Below, in pieces: positions 35,808 to 47,602 of a DNA stretch of 64,000 nucleotides. Below the pieces are notes generated by a model, which was given only the letters and a program-made list of their open reading frames with translations, was not told the origin of the DNA and did not search any database. Origin of the DNA: Beverwykella pulmonaria (Eukaryota; Ascomycota; Dothideomycetes; Pleosporales; Melanommataceae); contig BCHH01000005.1 in NCBI GenBank assembly GCA_001599595.1, positions 62,001 through 126,000 of the forward strand. Direction: 5' to 3'. The first letter of the stretch is position 1; each line of letters starts with the position of its first letter. The position numbers were made by a program, and so were the translations under genes.

Positions 35808-36337
35808 TGATTACCTGAAGTATCCGGAGTCGTAGCCGTTTTGTACGAAGCTACGGAATTGCCCCACGTTGCTTGGTTTAGCGGTAGTGGGGTCAACGGT
35901 CCGTTTTTCGGCATATGCTTATACCGAGCCGTGAATGACGGCTTCAACTCACGGGACTACGCGGGCGTGGCGTGCGAATACTGCTCGGAGAACAGTTCGG
36001 ATCCATAAAGATTTTTTCGGTTCGGAAAGCATCTCGGATGCCCGGTCGAAAAACGGGAGTGGTACAGAGTAGTACTTAAAAGTGACCCTCAAGGTCTTTT
36101 TGAGGAGGGAAATCCTAGTAGCTGTAGTGGGGCTTGTTACCCACCACAGCAATGTAAGTTGATATAAAGCGTTGGAAAGTCATGTTCTGGAAGGGTGATC
36201 GAATGCAGTAAGACATAATAACAACAGTATGTGAACTAGACATGGGAAGTGATCGGTTCCATGAAGATTCAGACTGACCTAAGCCCATGGGATATATGGT
36301 CGATAAAAGGTCCCCGATGCCGTTGCCCAATACTAAT
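35808..36337. other. Intergenic: FAH-family promoter and Ssl1 3' flank
   Basis: No gene seen. A TGGTTTAGCGGTAG string near 35,874 resembles a tRNA A box but has no B box downstream. Confidence 0.5.
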
Positions 36338-37929
36338 CTATCCTGTCATAACCACATCTCCATTCTCCTGCACCTCCGGGGCCGGGTTGAGCTGGCTCAA
36401 GCAGCCGGGGCAGTTATGAAGAACCAAATGACAAAACATATCGCAATCGATGCAGAAGTGGCTCTCGCAAGCCCTACACTCGTATCTCGCGCTCTCGCTC
36501 GCCTTCTGCTCCTCTGAGTCCTCTTTGTCCATTTTCCGCTGCCGCGCAGCATCTTTATCCGCCTGCTCTTGCGGTATCTCGCCGTCTTGCATGTCATCAT
36601 CGCTTGCGTCCTCGAGGGGTATCTCTGGAAATGTGGACAGACAGCTGGCGCATTCTTGGCTCCCCTTTTCCCGCGCTCGCTCCCAGCTCACTTCGACCCA
36701 GTTGCGGAGTGGGAAGAGATGATGGTAACTTCGAGCTAGATGCGTTGATAGCAGTAGAGTGAGCTGACAACTTGGGCATGTGACTGGTAAGCTGCATACT
36801 TTGGCCTTACATCTGGAGCACGTGTATCCTCCTGTCGTCAGATTTCCGTGGCAAGCACACATCGTCGGGACATCTTCTATGACGCGAGACGGGAAGCCCA
36901 TCATCATGAGCGCGGCTGCAGACTCGGCCGACGTAGCGGTCCCGTCTCCGGTAGAACGGACAACGGGAGGCGTCGTAGTTGCGAGCAGCAACTCACGGAG
37001 TGCCTCTTGATCCGTGGCGATAACGTATTCACTCTCGTCGCCGGCGTTTGTACGGCCGACGATTTCCTGGCAGATCTTGAGCCGAGCGCTCATTCCGACG
37101 ATACTAACGCGTATTCGATCCCGCACGCAGGCTTTGATGGTCTGATGAATGTCACCCGGGTCGAGAGATATCAAGGAGCCAAAGACGACAATGACTTCCC
37201 GGGTTCCATGACTCGGGGTGTGATAGAGCATAGCTCGAGCGAGTTCAAGGGCGTTTTGTAGACTCGGCGCGCCTTTGGGCTCTCTGGGTACTTCCTGGGA
37301 ACTCCTTGGAAATCGTAGGCCCTGTATCGCAGCAATGTGTTCCGCAGGGTTTCCTGATAGTTCTGAGACCCGAACACAAAGTCCGTCGTGCATGCCCAAT
37401 ACGCTCATTTGTGAGATGGGATTCTGCTCAAAGAACTCGCGAACGTACTCTTGTGAATACTTGATCATCGTGATGTAGCGATTGGGGCGCATGTCCCTCT
37501 CCAACATTGCCTCAGACAGGTCAAGCACGAGGACGACGTGTCGTATAATACCGCGCTGGAATGGCTTTGTATCTTTGCGTAGCCTAAAGAAAGAAAATCG
37601 TTGGCATTGCAGGAAAACAAATTTGAGAGAGGGAACACGCCTCTGGAAACGCGTGCTTACCTCTTCCTCTTTCGATCCTCCTCCCTCTCCTGCAAGCTTC
37701 TCTCCATGACCTCCAACTCCTCCACATCCACCTCTTCTACCACCCTCTCCACAGCCTCAGAATGCTCCGTCTCCCATGCCTTCTTCTTCGGTATTACTTT
37801 TTCCGGCACCCGTGCCTGTGCCCTCCTCTTTCCTGTAGCTTGTGACCGCGAACTCGATCCGCCCTTTGGACCCACGTACTCGTCGTCTGAGGCATCCTCC
37901 CCATCCACGCTGTAATCTGAATCGGCCAT
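36338..37929 (-). CDS. SSL1: TFIIH subunit Ssl1 (p44)
   Basis: Core TFIIH subunit that holds and stimulates the Rad3/XPD helicase in transcription start and nucleotide excision repair. Exons 37929-37661 and 37583-36338 give 504 residues. After an acidic/basic N-terminus come IRHVVLVLDLSEAMLERDMRP (von Willebrand A fold from about 107), VFGSLISLDPGDIHQTIKA, and RVSIVGMSA. The C-terminal zinc region holds CACHGNLTTGGYTCSRCKAKVCSLPVTCPSC, then an insert, then CRACESHFCIDCDMFCHLVLHNCPGC, the RING-like C4C4 domain. An acidic insert (EDASDDDMQDGEIPQEQ) widens the zinc region compared with yeast. The ATG at 37929 starts MADSDYSVDG; the frame stays open upstream with no further ATG. Confidence 0.93.
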
Positions 37930-38569
37930 GGTGACGGTGGCGGGTGGCTCTTGGCGAGGATACGCCTGTGGACTCGAGGGGCCGGTGATTGAGATCGGAG
38001 TGGGCGGTGTAATGGAGGGGCTAAAATGCGAAGACGCGTCTGGGAGGATCGCCTGGAGATCATGCGTGGGTGGAGGTATCGATGAGGGCCGGTGCGGGCG
38101 ATGGAGCGCGGCGAGAGCTAAGCCAAGTTCATAAAGAGTTGTCTCCGAGGGTAGCCTGCAATCTAGTGCGATGAATATTAAAGAGGGTGAAGGTGCCGGA
38201 AAGAGTGCACGAAGCACGGCCCTATCATGGTCTAATGTTGTGGCGTCAATTGAGATATGTGGCGTGGAGCGTTTTGAATCCGCGAAGACAAGGCTAAAGA
38301 TTTTCCCAAGGTTGACGCATGAGCACGTGATGCTGCCTTATCTGAACGCGTTTTCACTCTTGTTTATGAACATCCCGGTTGGCACGTATGAACGGTGCTT
38401 TTCAAACATTCAAATACATTATATATGTCTCATCATCATCCGCTAGATGTCGATTGTATGAAAACCATCCAAGTTCGGATCTCCGAGGTGGTATAACGCT
38501 ATGCTAAAATCATGGAACCCATTACCCCTTTCAATTCTTTCCCATCCAACACATTGTTCGTAAAGCTTC
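37930..38569. other. Intergenic: Ssl1 promoter, Chs7-like 3' flank
   Basis: The Ssl1 frame stays open through 38217 and beyond without an ATG. No other feature. Confidence 0.5.
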
Positions 38570-39827
38570 CTACTGATATGCTCCTGATCCTGCTACTGTT
38601 GGCATCGGCCAATCGTCCTCGGTGATGCTGGACCAGAAGACCCAAATCATTACCACAGCTAATAGCGTAAATAGTGTCTCGAACAGACCGCCATTGATTT
38701 TCCCGCTCGTGCCGTTGCATATGTGCACGCTGATCACATACTGGAAGATTTGCCCAATCGCAAAGAGCAGAGCTGCACCGACGAGATACACTGCAATATT
38801 TTGTTAGCATTTGCGTGCAAGTTGGACACGTGCGCTTTGATGACTTACTCATGGGCTTTCTCTCTCCAAGGATTCGGAGGACCAGGAAAGCCTCCAATAG
38901 GAAGAAGATGACGAGGAAGACAATAGGTGCAAGTTGGTATAGGGTATAGAGTGCATAAGCACGATTATTGCCCGTCAGAGTCGAGTCCCAGAACCCAGTC
39001 CAACTGAAGGCTGTGTCGAGGGCGATGTAACCAGTTCCGATGAAGAGTATGACTGCAGAGACAAGGATGAGACCAATGGACACAGCGGTTCCATCGTCGA
39101 GCAGCTGGTAGCCAACGAATCCATTGAGCATGAGAACCCACAGTGTTGCGACAATGGCTGCAATATGGACCGCACTGAAAGCCTGCAGGTGTGTTAGACA
39201 AGGAATTTTGGAGGACTAATGAGAACGCACCCTTCGCGCAGCGCTATTTAGTGGGAAGCCGCCAACGGTGAAGATTTCGCATATCTCGACAAGTACGTAT
39301 CCAAGTAGGAATAATTGCATCTCTCTGCTCGCGGTCAGCCTTTCGTTGCTTCGGTGATGGTCAGCAAACGAGTCCCACCTTCTCCCAACAGCTGCCTTTT
39401 TACGCTCAGACCTCCATAGCAAGAAGCCTGTTGCAACTATTGCCAATCCGCATACAATTATCGAGCCTGGGACTGTCAATATAGCCTGATTCAACCAATG
39501 CCCGAGGTGGACTGACCCAAATTCGCGAGATGTCGCCCACGACTCAATGGTATGCCAGTCAAATTACAACCACCCCATCCGCTACCTTCTCGTGTCAGGG
39601 CTTGATCGAAGAGCTGTGTGGTGTTGGGGTCAGTATGGAGTTGTTCGCAAAGGGGGTATTTATCCGGGGACGAGGTTGCGACATACATTGCAAACTAACA
39701 CGGTCAGTACGGGTTCAAATCGCGGACTTCAGCGAGGTGCGGAGATGCAGTGCATACCTGGTAGTGTTGACCATAGATTGCCAGTGTCGCGACAGAAGTC
39801 ATGGAAGTTGCCATACTTGGTGGGCAT
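38570..39827 (-). CDS. CHS7: Chitin synthase export chaperone, Chs7 family
   Basis: Chs7 is an ER membrane protein needed for export of chitin synthase. Exons 39827-39758, 39694-39687, 39613-39517, 39472-39379, 39324-39231, 39182-38849 and 38790-38570 give 305 residues, all in phase. The second exon is 8 nt and restores LPVCNLF, a family motif. Other family motifs: GIPLSRGRHLANL, RSERKKAAVGRREMQ, LNGFVGYQLLDDGTAVS, LLFAIGQIFQYVIS, HICNGTSGKINGGLFETLF and the tail WVFWSSITEDDWP. About seven hydrophobic segments are visible (for example SIIVCGLAIVATGFLLW, GLILVSAVILFIGTGYIA). Family assignment is strong; whether it is the single Chs7 orthologue or a paralogue cannot be told here. Confidence 0.88.
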
Positions 39828-41964
39828 CGTTTGGGAGCTCCGCTGTTGATGCGGTTGGCGCGTAGCCTTGCGGAGTTTGTGAAGCGGGTCGTATGCGAAT
39901 TGAGGGCAATGCGATGCGCTCAGAGTAGGACTTGTTGTCACGAAATGCGTCCCAGGTGGTGAATGTTGAGGATGGATCGGTAGATGCAGGAGGCGTGACG
40001 GGGAGCGAGTCTGAGGGTGAGTTGGCGCAGCGCCCCAGCGTGGCTGGTTGATCGCAACCGAATTGCTGGCGAGCGATCACGAGACTAGCGCGCGGATGAT
40101 TTTCCGTCACCGAACCACGAGGCTTGTATTGTGGTCGGTAGTACAATGATTATTGGCTTGAGATAGCTGGAGCGAGGATGCAGTGGAGTCGCGAGAGGTG
40201 ATGAGCAAACGATGAGCAAAGGATAAAGCAGGAATCGTACCTTGGAAAGTTGTCCCAGCAGCCGGCGCCAAGCCTTCTAACAGATTGCCCAGCGCTGGAG
40301 CGTGTCCAATCAGCAGCTCGGTGCTAAGACGTTTCAGAATGCGAGTCCTAAAAGGGGCCTGGTAAGGCGAGTAAAAACTTATGCAAATAAGCACCCCGCG
40401 CAGCGGATGCACGATGGCTTTCACGCAACCAGGCGCATCGCGAGACCCTTTGCGCCTTGTGGCAACCGTCTTCAATCAACGGCATGCACGCCTGCCATGC
40501 ACTCCCGATCACGAACTAGGGAACAGCTGCACTACCACAGAGGCACTCTTAAGGAGGGGTATAGATCGGTCAGGCATCTACCATAGTACTATATGAACTA
40601 ATATTAGTCCTTATGGCCTGTTGCCAGATTTTATTTGGATCCCCATGGCGGCTACCAAAGGCAAGTGTCGACGCCACACGCACCACCACGGGACCCCGGG
40701 AGCTTCTAGTGTCAAGAAGGTTGATCGAAATTTCGGTGTACTAGTCCCGCGATACAGGAGGGCATATAGGAAACCCTAAACACCACGCCCATATCGCGAG
40801 CAGAGCCTTCACGAAAACAAATCACAGCCCACGAATACATATCATCACTCTTCATACATTGGACATGCAATTTGCAACTAGCTTTTGGCGTTTGCACGAT
40901 GCTTTCAGCTGAGCAGCGATGCCCCCTGGCGGAGCAGATTGCATGTTATGCGAGACGCGGTGTCCTGGTTTTCACAGACATTCGTTTGTTTCCCCGGCAT
41001 CCAGCCCAGTAACCAAAATCGTCGCTGCCGGACGAGGCTCCAAGGCTAAATGTTTCACGTGGCGAAATCGGTTGCAGGTAGTGAATCACGGTAGAGCGAA
41101 CGCCGTTCCAGAAGCAGAGGCAGCTGTGAGTCCGGCTTTCGATCCTGAGTCGATTTTCCCGGTATCCTGTTGTTGCCGTGCCGACGCGCGGGTTCGCGAT
41201 GACGCTCATGGGCTTCTGGGTGTTCGCATCAGGTTGGACAGGACGCTACGAAGGCTGACAGGACCCTGGCCCCTACACACATCTGCAACAGCTGGGCCGC
41301 TATATACTGATAAGTATTGGGCTAGAGGAAGAAGAAGTGTGGCCCGAACAGTAGTGTTGAAATCCCCTCGTCCCGATGTTCGCAGGAAGTGAGGTCATGA
41401 GGAACGGCCTTGCCCTACACAGGCACGTACCGTTCGCAATTGGCATACCATGTGCCCAGTAACTCCTCCACTCCTCTCAAGGACATCACCGTGGCTACCA
41501 GGCAGACAGCTCCATCGCTTCTCCGTTGCCGTCTAGATGTGAAATTCTTATCAAGATGCTCACAGGCACATGACGATCCGATCTCTGGGGCTTGGCGCGG
41601 GCTGACAAGGCAGGGCACGAAGCTTGCGGCATGCGCAACAACCACGCTACACTCTCTTTTGGATCACAACGCTCCATCTTTTGGTGGCACACCCCCCGTC
41701 CCCGCCTGCACTTGCACGCTTACTGCCAAATGTGACCGGCTTGTTGACCGCTCCCACCTATCCGCTGCCTTGCACTTTGGGCCTGTGACGTGCTGCCGCC
41801 GCCGCCGCCGCATCCTCTTCTTTTCTTCACATCCATCGTGGAGTCGGGGCTGCTCCCTTTCAGCCTTCAGGTCACCAAGATTCCCTCCTATCCTCACAAT
41901 ACCAGGAGGCCGGCCAATATTCCCCTCCACACCCTTTCGTCTTCCTCACGCCCACGAGACGCAG
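39828..41964. other. Divergent promoter region, Chs7-like / MFS transporter
   Basis: Just over 2 kb between divergent genes. The right part (about 41,700-41,960) is very pyrimidine-rich and probably includes the leader or first intron of the transporter. Short frames on both strands overlap and none is convincing. Confidence 0.5.
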
Positions 41965-44199
41965 ACTCGGCTTATCTGCTCCAGGACCACGACAAGGACA
42001 GCCCGCGCTCCTCCTTCGACACCCCCTCTGGAGACTCGGACTTCTCGCTCTGGAGTGATACAGGCGATCTCGTCGACCAACTCGCAGACCAGGAAGACCC
42101 TCTCCGCATCCGTCTGCGGGAATCGCTCGAGGGTTCCCTCCCCAAGCATCGCCGACCGCAAAAGCGCGTTCGATACCAATCGCAGGACGAGTCCAGGGAA
42201 AAGCCACAGCGGAGCGGAGCTATCCAGAAGGAGGACATTGAAATACCTGAGCCAGGTCCACGAACTGTCCCCAGGGCAGAGCAGATCATCGCCAATCTCA
42301 TCATGGCCCCTCAAGATGGCCCTTCGCGGATCCACGGTCTGCATGGGAAGAAGTTGGTGTGAGTGGTTGACCATCTGTCACATAAAACTCATGCTAATAC
42401 ACGCCCACAGCTATTTTACCAGTGTATTTGTATCGCTAGGCGTCTTCCTATTTGGCTATGACCAGGGAGTTATGTCTGGTATCATTACGTGCGCTGTCCC
42501 GAATCCCTCCCGCGCTCGAGCCTATCTGATGTAGTTCTGCAGGGGTCCCTATTTCAAGGACTATTTCCACCAACCCACTGCTGCCGAGCTGGGAACGATG
42601 GTGGCCATTCTGGAAGTGGGAGCCTTCATATCCTCGCTACTGGTTGGAAAGATTGGTGACATGATTGGTCGGAGGAGAACTATCCTCTACGGGTCCCTTA
42701 TTTTCGTGGTCGGTGGAGCGTTACAATCCGCCGCGACTAGCATGGCAAGTATGATGGTGGGACGAGTGCTGGCTGGTCTCGGAGTAGGAGCTCTGTCCAC
42801 CATTGTCCCTGTCTACCAGTCGGAAATTTCCCCGCCCCACAACCGAGGCAAGCTCGCTTGCATTGAGTTCACAGGTAACATTACTGGATATGCCGCAAGC
42901 GTCTGGGTTGACTACCTTTGCACCTACATCCAGGGCCACTGGTCCTGGAGATTACCCTTGCTGATGCAATGCATCATGGGCACTCTTCTTGCCTTAGGAA
43001 GCCTGCTTATTTGCGAGTCTCCTAGGTGGGTACCCCATCGCGCACTTGGAGAATAATACTGACCGTTCTAGATGGCTTCTGGACAACGATCACGACGAGG
43101 AGGGAATTGTAGTCATTGCTAACCTCTATGGAAAAGGAGATATACACAACCCCAAAGCCCGAGAAGAGTATCGAGAGATCAAAATGAACGTGCTTCTCCA
43201 ACGTCAAGAGGGTGAACGATCTTACAGTGACATGTTCACGCGCTATCGCAAGCGCGTTTTCATTGCCATGTCTGCCCAGGCACTGGCTCAGCTCAACGGC
43301 ATCAACGTTATCTCCTACTATGCGCCGCTCGTGTTCGAGGAGGCCGGATGGCATGGTCCTGATGCAATCCTCATGACAGGTATCAATTCTATTACCTACC
43401 TTCTGTCTACCATACCGCCGTGGTATGTCGTAGATACTTTGGGTCGACGCAAGATTCTCTTGTCCGGAGCCGTAGCCATGTCGGCATCTCTCTCCGCCAT
43501 AGCGTACTTCCAGCACCTGCAAATAAGATGGACGCCTCGCCTGGTTGTCACTTTCGTCATGATATACAACGCCGCCTTTGGGGCGTCATGGGGTCCCATC
43601 CCATGGTTGTACCCTCCAGAGATTCTACCACTCAGCATAAGAGCCAAAGGAGCTAGTCTGAGCACTGCGACCAATTGGGCATTCAATTGGCTTGTAGGAG
43701 AAGTGACGCCCATTCTCCAGGAAAAGATTGGATGGCTCATGTATCTCATTCATGCATTCTTCTGTGCTATGAGTTTTGTTATTGGTAAGTGCAGTAGCGG
43801 GTGCCATGTCTTGAATATACGGCTACTGACAGGGATGTAGTTTGGTTCATATACCCCGAAACTGCGAATATACGTCTTGAGGATATGAATTCATTATTCG
43901 GAGATGCTACGTCAGTCATGCCTACCCCAGCGACCTTGGCCGAAGCGGAGTCTCTCTTCAGCGGAGGTCGTGGGTCTCCTGTCCCATCACTCGATATCCG
44001 CGCTGGAAGACACGGTGCCGATGGCGCCATTCCAGGACTTGATATCAATCCTCCTGATGTAGAAGGGCAGACTGGAGAGTCTGTGCCCAATGAAGGGATC
44101 GGCGGATGGATCTCTAACATGGTGAATAGGGGCAAGGGCAATGGCGACGGCAGCAGCGGTAAATATAAGCAAGTGGGCCAGGACGACGAGGACGAGTAG
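41965..44199 (+). CDS. MFS sugar transporter with long cytosolic tails (start exon unresolved)
   Basis: Major facilitator sugar/H+ symporter family, plasma membrane. Supported exons: 41965-42358, 42411-42488, 42543-43025, 43072-43784, 43841-44199; about 670 residues. No ATG opens the first exon in frame before the first membrane helix, so a small upstream exon must be missing; its acceptor is probably the CAG at 41962-41964. The N-tail of about 130 residues is acidic and Ser-rich (SFDTPSGDSDFSLWSDTGD). Family motifs: FLFGYDQGVMSGI, GKIGDMIGRRRT, GRVLAGLGVGALS, YQSEISPPHNRGKL, CESPRWL, AQLNGINVISYYAP, DTLGRRK, PWLYPPEILPLSIRAKG and FIYPETANIRLEDM. A Gly/Asp-rich C-tail of about 110 residues follows. 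Long tails also occur in glucose sensors, but their signature tail repeat is not seen. Substrate unknown. Confidence 0.85.
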
Positions 44200-45091
44200 A
44201 AGACAGGGCTGTGGTTTTGGTAATCTCATGAATTCCCTATCCAATATGACCTGACCGGCAGGTTCGACATCGTTTTCCAGCATCTAGGTTTGGTTTGATA
44301 GAGGGCGCACAGAGTGAATGGTATCGACTTGGCGTGAACGGCCTTGCTCCGGATTGTATTCATATGGGAAAATGTAATAGCGTGCATCGCGAGCGTAGTA
44401 GTTTTCAAATATGTATAGAAAGGTCAAGGCTGATATGGGCTTTTGACTACCATAGTGCATGTAAAGGAGCCAGTATCTAGCGAAGAATCCCGTGATTAGC
44501 AGCTCTTCCAGGTTGGCCCAACCGCATTTCACCAGAATTGGTTGCAACAATTTTACTCCTCCGTATAACAACAGGATGCATGTATTGGATACTGCTATGT
44601 ACAAGTGTTCGAAGTCAAACTTGGTTCTTCACTTTTCAGACCCTCCTCACATGTGTCCTCGGGAATTCAAAAAGGAGCGTTACGTTGCTTCTGGGAGGTA
44701 AGGTCGAGGCCAGGTGTCTTTGCTTCGCCCCTTGTTCGCTAGCGCGCCCTTGCGCGCCGCTCCCCCAAGCCAACATCACTTTTGAATTTCTATTTCCGTA
44801 CCTCACCAGATCTTCTCCTGCCCCCATCACCGCACCGTAGAGGGGAGTCAAAGTCCTCTTTTTCGCGAGTGAACCTGAGGCGCTCAATGCCTTGCTGCAT
44901 TGCTTTCACCTTGTAATATTCCACTTCTTCCCTTCGTTCACGGCACCTTTTCGGAACCACCAACTTCAGCCCCCGATCACAATCACCACCACCAGCCTTG
45001 GGACACGACACCTCTCCTTATTCACGCACATCCGCCTCGCGAGATCAACCCAGAAAGCCCGCGCAACCAAAGCCCAAAGCTTCCACACATC
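44200..45091. other. Intergenic: MFS 3' flank and Pmt2 promoter
   Basis: No gene seen. The right 200 nt are C/A-rich, as is usual for leaders of filamentous fungi. Confidence 0.5.
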
Positions 45092-47602
45092 ATGGCGGCG
45101 CAAGCGCGCACAACAGGCGTTGGTCCGCAAGCTGAAGAGCTGCGGAGGAGGAACGTAGCTGCAGGTCCATACAGTCCGCCAGCAGCGGCACAGGCGCCTG
45201 CAACAGAAAAGTCAAAGGAGAAGGTATGAAATCCCCGAGAGATGCAGAATTCAACCTCGAGTGTGGCCGCGTCATCTGGGACATGTAAGCTAACTGAGCG
45301 TCGCCCATACAGCCCTTCAGCGTTATCGAGTTTCTCGACGACTACGAGTTCCTATGGGCGCCCATAATATTCACCGCGCTCGCCTTCTTCACCCGCATGT
45401 GGAAGATTGGGCTCTCGCCCATCGTTACCTGGGACGAAGCACAGTATGCAGCAATTCCTTCCCGCTCTGCCACCGCGCATCGCTAACCCATGGCGCAGTT
45501 TTGGAAAGTTTGGTTCCCACTATCTCAAGCGCGAGTTCTACTTCGATGTCCACCCCCCGCTTGGAAAGATGCTGGTCGGCCTGTCGGGATACATGGCAGG
45601 TTACAACGGATCGTTTGAATTCAAGTCCGGAGAGACGTATCCCGAGGAGCTCAACTACACCTTCATGCGCGTCTTCAACGCCGCCTTTGGTGCCGTCTGC
45701 GTTCCGTTGGCCTACTTCACCGCCAAGGAATTGAACTTCAAGCGACCCACCGTCTGGTTGGTCACCATGATGGTCTTGTTCGAGAACTCGTACACCACCA
45801 TCAGCAGGTTCATCCTTCTCGATTCGATGCTTCTCTGCTTCACCTTCACTACGATTCTTTGCTGGGCTAGATTCCACCGCCTCCAGCACGACCCGTTTTC
45901 CCCTGAGTGGGGTCTCTGGCTGATGCTCACCGGTGTCTCAATCGGATGCGTTTGCAGTGTCAAGTGGGTTGGATTCTTCTGCACTGCCTTGGTTGGACTG
46001 TACACCATTGAAGATTTGTGGAACAAGTTCGGGGACTTGAAAATGCCAAAGGTAGGCATGTCTTGACCATTTACATTTCATCGACTAACCATTGCAGCTT
46101 GAACTGGCAACGCATCTCGCTTTCCGAGTCTTCGGGCTCATTCTGATTCCCTTGGCCGTGTACATGTTCTCTTTCTACATGCACTTCGTTGTCCTCGAGA
46201 ATAGCGGCCCAGGAGATGCCCAAATGAGCTCCCTCTTCCAAGCCAACCTCCGCGGAACGGAAGTCGGCAAAGACAGCCCACTGGAGATTGCCTATGGCTC
46301 TCGTGCTACTTTAAAGAATATGGGTTACGGAGGCGGTCTGCTCCATTCTCATCACCAAACCTACCCGGAAGGTTCAGCCCAGCAACAGATCACCTGCTAC
46401 CATCACAAGGATTCCAACAACGACTGGTTCTTCTACCCCAACCGCGGCGAGCCCGATTATTCACCCGACGAGGAACTCCGCTTCCCCGGTAACGGCGATA
46501 CCATCCGACTCATCCATGCCCAGACTGGCCGTAACCTCCACTCTCATCAAATTGCGGCCCCCGTGACCAAGGCAGACAACGAAGTTTCCTGCTACGGCAA
46601 TACGACTGTTGGTGATACTAAGGATCACTGGATTGTTGAAGTTGTTCGTGATGCCGCTTCAAGGGATTATTCCAAGCTTCGGACACTCACTACCTCCTTC
46701 CGATTGAAGCACGCTGATCTTGGTTGTTATCTTCGCGCGGGCAACGTCAACTTGCCTCAGTGGGGCTTCAAGCAGATCGAAGTGACGTGCACCAAGGTTA
46801 ACAAGCCACGTGACGTCTACACACACTGGAACGTGGAGAGCCACTGGAATGAGAAACGTGAGTTGTCCAAGAAGTTACCATGAACCAAACCACTAACATT
46901 TTGTAGTTCCTGCTGGTGATCCAGGCTCCTACAAGTCTCCTTTCCTCCAGGACTTCATACATCTCAACGTTGCAATGATGACCTCCAACAACGCCCTTGT
47001 TCCTGATCCTGACAAGCAAGACGATCTTGCCTCCCAGTTTTGGCAGTGGCCCATTCTCCATGTCGGACTTCGTATGTGCGGCTGGGACGATAAGAGTAAG
47101 TTTCACACATTCTCCCAACGTGTTCGTCTGTGCTTACACGCTCTCAGCTGTCAAGTACTTCCTCCTCGGTAATCCGGCCGTCTACTGGGGAAGCACCGCT
47201 AGTCTCGGTATCTTCGCTTTAATGATTTTCTGGTACCTGATTCGCTGGCAACGAGGCTTCAACGACCTCAAGCAGGCCGACATTGATCAAATCCACTACG
47301 CCGGTGTTTACCCCGTCATCGGCTGGTTCTTGCACTACCTTCCTTTTGTCGCTATGGGTCGTGTTACTTACGTTCATCACTACTACCCTGCTCTGTACTT
47401 TGCCATCCTCACGTCAGGCTTTTGTATAGACTGGGCGACGCGAAAGCTTAACAAGCAGGTCAACTGGGTGCTATTCGGTGCGCTGTATGTCCTCATCATT
47501 GGGCTGTTCTGGTTGTTCAGGGCGATTTGCTTTGGCATGGAGGGCAGCAGCACACAGTGGAAACACCTCAAATGGTTCCCCCAGTGGAGGATCACGGACT
47601 AG
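45092..47602 (+). CDS. PMT2: Protein O-mannosyltransferase, PMT2 subfamily
   Basis: Transfers mannose from dolichyl-phosphate mannose to Ser/Thr of proteins in the ER membrane. Exons 45092-45223, 45313-45443, 45499-46051, 46098-46857, 46907-47095, 47148-47602 give 739 residues. The catalytic Asp-Glu is in [15 protein letters not shown] (85-86), followed by [16 protein letters not shown], the PMT2-type loop. Transmembrane helices fill about 55-310 and 590-730. The lumenal MIR domain lies at about 340-520 ([24 protein letters not shown] segment, [35 protein letters not shown]). [19 protein letters not shown] and the end [20 protein letters not shown] are conserved. PMT2 over PMT1 or PMT4 is judged from the DEAHFGKFGS motif. 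The gene runs opposite to the following phosphatase gene. Confidence 0.93.

Noticed and set aside
35865..35940. A-box-like string suggesting a tRNA
   Set aside because: No B box (GGTTCGA) or acceptor-stem pairing downstream.
41410..42534. 374-codon plus-strand frame over the transporter 5' region
   Set aside because: It is out of frame with the conserved transporter exons and runs through their introns, so it is a shadow.
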